From Narthecium ossifragum (Eukaryota > Streptophyta > Magnoliopsida > Dioscoreales > Nartheciaceae): a stretch of DNA of 64,000 nt. Numbering within the stretch: position 1 is the stretch's first letter; each line of letters starts with the position of its first letter. Both the position numbers and the translations under genes were made by a program. The notes beneath the pieces are model-generated. The model did no database searches. It was not told where the DNA came from and saw only the letters and a program-made list of their open reading frames with translations. Positions 57,784 to 64,000 of this stretch are shown piece after piece. The DNA lies in assembly GCA_963920575.1 (NCBI GenBank), contig OY986969.1, positions 16,911,288-16,975,287 of the forward strand, in the 5' to 3' direction.

Positions 57784-57850
57784 ACAGTGGGATCTGCCCA
57801 TCCGTCAGATCCCACGGATACCGGCGGATCCGGGTGAGCCAAACAGGCCC
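57784..57850. mobile_element. Right end of a MITE like 37726-37880
   Basis: It ends GGATCCGGGTGAGCCAAACA then GGCCC, as the 37726-37880 element does, with GGATCC-type palindromes inside. The left end is not seen, so it is truncated. Confidence 0.5.
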
Positions 57851-58183
57851 TACCAGTACACCACAGAGACCCCAGTTCAGAGGGGGATTCGGCAGAGGCC
57901 AGCAGCGGCGTCCGTGACCCTTCCTGCAGCAGTCGCAGCGTCTACGGCAGTTCCAGCTGCAGTTGTCGAGTCCAGCAAGCCAGTTTCTCCTGACGGTCGG
58001 GCCGTCTGGGCAGGCTCTGTCAGGGGGAGGCCAGGGTCAGCAGCCTGGTGGCGCGTCAGTCACGTGTTTCCAGTGCGGGCAGCTGGGACATTTCCGTAGA
58101 GATTGTCAACCACGAGGAGCGTGTGGCGCTATGCCGCATGGCAGTAGAGGCGAAGGGTCCAGTGCTTGGCAGGGGAGCAGTGG
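57851..58183 (+). pseudogene. Gypsy gag fragment with zinc knuckle
   Basis: The frame around 57963-58292 carries VTCFQCGQLGHFRRDCQPRG (C-x2-C-x4-H-x4-C, from about 58050), preceded by Gln/Ala/Pro-rich sequence. It is cut at 58183 by LTR 'F'; the same element continues at 60566. Confidence 0.75.
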
Positions 58184-60560
58184 TGTGAGGACCTGTCCCT
58201 CTACTCCTGGGTCGACCGGCTGGGTCGGACCCGTGGCTCGTTTGATTGTTTCGCGTAGAGCGGGAGATCCGGTGGATCGTATTGTTTCTTAGACCCAAGG
58301 GCAATTTAGTAAATTACACATTGTCGGTTTGTTTCACACCCGCGTGGTGCACACACAACATCTAATTGTTATTTATGTTTGATTAGATTCTCATAGGCGT
58401 TCTCGATCAGAAGATCAGAACTCGATCGGAAGATCGGAGCTCGATCGGAAGATCGGAGCTCGATCGGGAAGGATCGAGATGGGCAGTCGAATCGCGACCA
58501 CTGTAGCTGGTCGGCTACTGTAGCCAGTCGGTACTGTAGGTCGGCTACTGTAGCTACAGTACCGTGTATAATACCCCTCTCTCTTCTCCTTCTCTCTTTT
58601 TCTCTCTTTTCCTCTGTTTCCGGCCGAGTCTTCTCTCCCTCCGTTCTCTCTCCTCCGGCCACCAGAGTGAGTGTTTGAGGGCTCGTTGGATTCTTAGAAG
58701 CGTGAGGAAGATCCCTAGCTTGGTTTCATTCCGGATTGGTGCACATATTTGCGGGATTCAGCCGAGGAAAGCGTGTAATCGGTAGGTTTCTATGTTATGG
58801 TTTGTTTGGGTGTTTGTTTGTTGTTTATTTGATTTGTTCTTCATGTAAGTGTACTGGATGATGTATATGGGACTGATTAACATCTATTTAAAGTTTGGTA
58901 GGAAGTGGATTTGATTTAACATGGATTTGAGCATGTTTTCATGGAGGCTTTCTCGGAGTTTACTTTTCTAATCAGAACAGTGGTGTTCTAGCTTTGATAT
59001 AGAACTGTAAGTGTATGATCTGAGTTTATGTTATACATAGAAGTTGTATATGGATGAGTTAGCTGCCGTTGCAAGTGGTTTCATGAATTTTCGAGCTCTA
59101 TGGAATTTCTGGTGATTTATTTGAGCTGGCTGTGCAGGAACAGTGCAGCCACCTTAATCCGAGTATTTAAGTGGTTTTTAATTATTTAATTGAGCTTATT
59201 TTTGGTAGGGATGATCTTAGTGGTCTTTAGATGAGATCTGAAAAGTTTGGTTTTAATCTAAATTATTTTTAATAACATTTTGATTTAGATTGTTAAATCT
59301 GGATTTTTACCGAAATTATACATTTTGATCTACTATCGTTTATCCGATCGATCCATATTTTGAGTATGTGATTTGGGGTATGCCGTTGAGTGGGCATATC
59401 AAGTTTTACATCAATCAGACGGTTGGATTGACAATTATGGTTTTCCGAAGATTATAGATCATATACTTAAAGTTGATAAATTGGGTTGTTTTTTATCGCT
59501 TTATATAAATGTTATTATATCAGAGTAGGCCCTGTGCTTGGCATGTTCACCCTTGGCGAGCAGTGTGCTGTGCCTGGCCCTTTGTATAATGTTTGGCATC
59601 GTGTTGCATGGCTGAACTGTTTATATGTGTATGATCATACATGGCATTGATTGTGCATAAATTGCATGGTTAGGGCGTGGGCGATCTGTGGGTCGCCATC
59701 CCGAGGCTGGAAGGTCGGTTTAGCCCTAGGACCGGGGTTTGGTAGTTTGGACCCGCTTCGAATTGTGGTGTCCAATCAAACTTGATGATAGGCTTAGATG
59801 ACTGGTACACCTGTTGCTTGATGATTGTAGAGGTCGTATCGGGCTCGAGCCGGATGCTGAGTTGTAGCCGGTGTCCCACTGTATTGACCCTTGAGTAGAG
59901 AGGTTGACTACTTAGCGGTGCTATTTCCCGCCTACAGTGTTGTTCCCTGCTTGTGGGCCACCAGTGCTAGTCCTGCTTACTGAGTGTGACCTGACATGTG
60001 ACCAGTTCTTCTGGAAGACCATGATCGTGGGCCTCAGGGACACGCGGTGGGGTTATAGGACCCCTGTATACATCCAAGTCTTACTTGAGGGCAACACTGT
60101 TGTGTTTCCCTCTTCCTTCTGTGTGTCGTAGTGTAGAACCCTACTGAGCTATATGCCCACTCCTATCCGGACTGCGTTTTGCAGGTGCAGGCGCTAGCTC
60201 CTCTTTGGTGGCCCCTACCGGGCAGTTGGTCGGCGGTGTGGCGGCGCCAGGCAGAGCCTGAGAGGTGGCGATCTTTTACTGCTTTAAACCTTTCTTAGTT
60301 AGTCTCCTACGGGAGTGTTTGTATAAATATTGTATTTGAATCTTCCCCTCTTCGAGGATATGTATATTAAATTCACTTGGGTTTTGTAATCTTGGGTTCG
60401 ATGCTTAATCAATTTTGTCTTTTAAATTGATGGTGCTTGTGATGAATTGTTATGGAGACCAATAGGTTAGAGGGAACCCTCGCCAATATTTTCCGTGGTT
60501 TGTTAAGTTTCGATTCGCGTCGCCCGGCCCGGTTGGGCTTTCGCGGGTCGGAGCGCGACA
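58184..60560 (+). mobile_element. Solo LTR 'F', gypsy-type, TSD AGTGG
   Basis: The 2377-bp LTR runs from TGTGAGGACC to GAGCGCGACA, with perfect AGTGG flanks (58179-58183 and 60561-60565). The U3 block CCCAAGGGCAATTTAGTAAA is at 58294. The donor-like site is CG/GTAGGTTTCTA (GT at 58782) and the acceptor TTTTGCAG/GTGCAGG (AG at 60183-60184), 1.40 kb apart. A tandem GATCGGAGCTCGATCGGAA block lies at about 58405-58475. It is inserted in gypsy internal sequence. Confidence 0.92.
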
Positions 60561-60565
60561 AGTGG

Positions 60566-61409
60566 TGGGCACGGACCAGGAGCTGGACCGAGCCGCTCCA
60601 GAGGTGGAGGCGGCCAGTGAGGGCGTGTGTTTGCTCTCCCAAAGCATGAGCAGCCGGACACCGAGCAGCTTTACTAGCCACCAGCGCAATACCAGCAGGC
60701 AGCGGCAGAGCCATCCGTGCTCAGAGGTATCTTTCAGCATTCTAGTTCTTTAGTAGATGTGTTGATAGACTCTGAGGCATCTCATTCCTATGTTGCTAGC
60801 ATGTGTGTGGCATAGTTAGGATTAGAGACGAGTTGGCTAGGGGTGGCACAGTCAGTAGACTCACCGATCGGTGGGACAGCCAGGGTAGACCAGGTCTGCT
60901 AATCTTGTTCCTTGGAGGTTGGAGGACTCCGTGTCTGTCTAGACCTGTGGGTGCTAGACATGACGGGCTTCGATGTGATACTCGGTATGGACTTGTTAAC
61001 AGCATACCGAGCTATCATCGACTGTGGTCGCCATAGGGTGATCGCTTGGATACCCGACGGGACACAGTTTGTGTTGTTGGGGGATCGGTTCTCTGCCGAT
61101 TCCTTTGCTTGTGGTGTGGGGAGACGTGGCAGCGAGCTTTCAGCCTTGTTGGCCAGCCTGTCCCTATTTGGTTCTGAGGGAGTGTAGCAGAGCAGTTTTC
61201 CAAGGGTCGTATGCGACTTTGCAGACGTGTTTCCCGAGATGTTGTCAGGGCTTCCACCGTCCAGAGAGATCGATTTTGAGATCGACCTAGTACCAGGTAC
61301 CGCACCGATCTCTCTCCCAGCTTTCAGGATGGCACCAGCAGAGCAGAGAGAGTTGAGGACCCAGTTGGATGAGCTGACCAGCAGAGGCTTCATCCGTCCC
61401 AGCATGTCT
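60566..61409 (+). pseudogene. Gypsy protease and start of reverse transcriptase
   Basis: Near 60768-60797 the frame reads IDSEASHSYV, where the protease motif should be DSGASHSF; the catalytic Gly is replaced by Glu. Next, DMTGFDVILGMDLLTAYRAI (60955 onward), then IDCGRH, is the strongly conserved gypsy stretch after the protease. Then [20 protein letters not shown] and [17 protein letters not shown] (61270-61401) is the N-terminal edge of the gypsy RT. Several frame breaks occur. LTR 'G' cuts it at 61410. Confidence 0.85.
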
Positions 61410-64000
61410 TGTCACGCCCTAACCCAGAAAACCCATCTAGATCGGGGGAGTGAGCAACCTAAACCTGTTAAATCATCAATGGGCGCAAAATTTTTGACAG
61501 AGTCTCCTCTATAATTCTTAAACAATGAACCTGTACAAATACTATATTCCACGATAAAGTTAAATACTTGATGATGAGGGCACAAATGTGGATTTGCAAC
61601 TACTACAACTATTACAAACCCAATTTAAATAATTAAAGAAACTTTCTTCTACATTAATCAAAGATTCAATGTTATATAATTTGTCCTCAAATAAAACATA
61701 AGTTTTCAAGCTTTAACTACATCAAATAAATATAAAATACTGAATGGAAGCCCTCATTCTGCCAACAACCTCAAAGTCCACTCGAAGCAGAAGCTCCTCC
61801 AAGAACTGATCCGCCTGGGACTACTGAAGTGGAAGGAGCGGCGCATGCACCTGCAAAACGCAGCCCGGGTAGGGTGAGCATAAAAGCCCAGTAGGGTTGT
61901 ACTCTACGGCACTCTCAAGGAAATGGGTAAACTGCAACTGTGCCGTCTCCGTCCAATCCTAAGGCAATGAAGAACAAGTCTGGACAAGGGTCACGCATCA
62001 CCAAGCGCCCCTCTACAAATCAGGGAAGGATAATGGGCAAGTGCACCTCCCATGCACTCCCACCTCTACAACCTTTAACATGATAACATCCACTGCCCTT
62101 AGCGATTGACGCAGAGAACGACACGACCTCTACACCTCAATACCATAAATCACATGAGTATATCTAGGTTGCAACCTCGATCAACACAAGATCATATCCA
62201 CACAATCTCGCCCTAGTCCTCCTACCCATACATCAGTCCTAGAGCTAGATCCGAGCTACCCGAGCCCTCGAATCGGCGATTGAGCCCCATCGCCCGCACC
62301 TAGCCTTAATGCTTCTAATGTATACAACGTGCATGAGCCTAATCAAGCAACTAGGCCTAGGTGTCTCTACATGTCAATTCATCAATCACATGTCCACAAG
62401 ATATAGCATAGCTATAAAGTAGGTTTAGCAGTCAAGTGTAAACAAAGCTAAGCACAACATTCACATGTCCCAATCATGCATAATCATTCAACACATACAA
62501 GAGCACACCTTCGACCCAATTAAATCTACACATTCCCAAGAGCATCACTCCCTTGGTTAATCCATAAAGAAATAGAAACGGGCACACCACCGACCCTAGG
62601 CTTACACGATATAACAATACATACTTGTAGTAACCAACAATGAAATTGCATGAATTAAATGGAGGAAGAGCAGACGACACTAAAGAATGGCCATAGCATT
62701 GAGTACAGGGACAATGGCAAGGTTCAGCATAAAACCAAATTAAAGGATTGCATCTGTACTAACAGTTATACAAGGTCAGATTTGACAGAAGTTAAATGGA
62801 ATTCCAAGCTTTGAACCGAAAAACCAGTTTCATGGGAAGGGACTGGCTAGCACTAACCAACTGCCCAACAACTATCCAAGAACAGAGGCCATGAGGTGGT
62901 ATCCAGGAATCAGCAGTTGATCTCACAGGGGGTCCAGCAATCGCAGCAACAATCCAACCAAGCTTAGAAGCTCAGCTATAGGACCCTCAGAGAAATCGGG
63001 AAGGGTTTGGAGGAGAATCTCAAGCATCCGGCCAGTCAAGAACAGAGGAATGACTAGCAATCCACAGCCCAGCAAAGCAATCGCAGGAATCCAAACACAA
63101 CATCACAAGCTCGAGGGAAACATCGGACATGGGATTGGAGAGGAACCTCAAACCGCCGACAACCAAGAACAGAGGGACGAAATCCGCGAAACTTCAAGGG
63201 AGAGGAAGAAGATGATGACAACCCCGACGGGATAGCACAAAATCCAAACCACAGCCGCAAGAAAGAGGAAGAAGAAGGAAAACAGGGCCGGAACAGAGGA
63301 AGAAGAAACGGATGAGAAAATAGAGGGAAGGAGGGTACCCATCCGGAGTACATGCCGGAGCTAAAGAGAGCAAAGGATCCAACGAGGGAGAAAAACAGGG
63401 CATTACATTGTATTGAGGGAGAACAGAGCATTCTAGCAACCAAGGATCAGGACCCAAACTCAACTCTGGAACAGAGGAAATGGGAAACTCAAACGCAGCC
63501 ATGAAACCCATCAAACTAGAGAGGAGGGGAAGAAAAACTCATCACAAATCCATGAACACACATAGATCTAACCACGGCAGCAAGGGAGGATAAGGTAGCT
63601 TCACAAAAAACCATAGATAACATGCATCCAATCAAGCCCTAGAGGCCTAACCAAAGGTTAGGGTAGGAATCCCTACCTCTGGGCATCAAGGTCGCGTCCT
63701 TCCCCTTCTTCTTCGGCCGCGGTTGCCGTCCTCGAGCTCGCCACCAGTCGCACATCGCCACCACCTCTCTCCTCGAGCCGTGGGTCACCTCCAGTTGTGG
63801 TCGCCGAGCTCGCCTAGCCCTCCGCCATCGCCGTGGACGTCGTCTCTCTTCTCCCTCCAGTCGAGTCGCTGCTCTCCCCTCTCTCTCTCTCGTATTGGGC
63901 AGAATAGTGCCCTAATGAGGGTTTAAGGGTTATTAAGTGAGTGGAGATTAAACTCTCCTAACCACTTGATTAGCCAGAGTTAATCACGGCGGCTCAAAAA
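61410..64000 (-). mobile_element. Gypsy-type long LTR 'G', minus strand, runs off the window
   Basis: It starts TGTCACGCCCTAACCCAGAA on the + strand, the complement of the family's 3' end. The minus-strand acceptor TTTTGCAG/GTGC has AG at 61852-61851; the donor AG/GTAGGGATTCCTACC has GT at 63676-63675, 1.83 kb apart. The CTCGGGTAGCTCGGATCTAG block is reversed near 62240-62262. The TGTGAGGACC end is beyond 64000, so solo or full status is unknown. ORFs inside are shadows. Confidence 0.8.

Overview
This is a stretch of a transposon-rich flowering-plant nuclear genome. The evidence is multi-exon genes with GT-AG introns, plant-type SR45 and T-complex-11 proteins, Ty1/copia and Ty3/gypsy retrotransposons primed by initiator-Met tRNA, a LINE with a poly(A) tail, MULE/FAR1 sequence and an endogenous pararetrovirus fragment. 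I cannot name the species. Everything rests on reading the sequence; no database search was run.

Only two genes look intact. (1) A T-complex protein 11-like gene on the + strand (CDS 12681-21061): 12 coding exons that join in frame to 1172 codons. (2) An SR45/RNPS1-type splicing factor on the - strand (CDS 55803-46610): 12 coding exons joining to 407 codons, with an RRM between two Arg/Ser-rich arms and one GC-AG intron.

Layout. 1-6560: a long gypsy-type LTR split by a complete copia-type element (920-6264) that keeps only gag and a protease remnant. 6561-11820: a minus-strand gypsy LTR, cut short, joined to a minus-strand gypsy protease region, PBS and LTR. 11821-21461: promoter and T-complex-11 gene, with a MITE in intron 1 and a duplicated splice acceptor before exon 9. 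21480-39134: a nest containing a hairpin-rich MITE, a MULE end with a FAR1-type ORF, four long repeats and a broken annexin gene fragment beside a second, inverted MULE end. 39135-43640: a bidirectional array of a GTTACTTTCCA motif next to fused fragments of a PLAT-domain gene and an ABCG transporter gene. 43698-45792: a small tandem repeat and a 5'-truncated LINE. 46610-55803: SR45. 56290-57780: an endogenous caulimovirid-like coat/zinc-knuckle fragment. 57784-64000: a gypsy gag-protease-RT region broken by one solo LTR and by the start of another LTR in the opposite direction.

The strongest unusual signal is a family of seven long LTRs (about 2.2-2.9 kb, TGTGAGGACC...GACA) on both strands. 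Three are solo LTRs with perfect 5-bp target-site duplications (CCGCC, ACATG, AGTGG). Every copy carries, inside the LTR, a conserved acceptor-like box (TTTGCAG/GTGCAGG). Each of the six copies whose 5' part is visible also has a conserved GTAGG-type donor 1.2-1.9 kb upstream of it. This suggests an intron inside the LTR leader. A second cross-family pattern is dense arrays of short self-complementary words (GATCGATC, GGTCGACC, GGATGCATCC), often paired as hairpins, in otherwise different retroelements.
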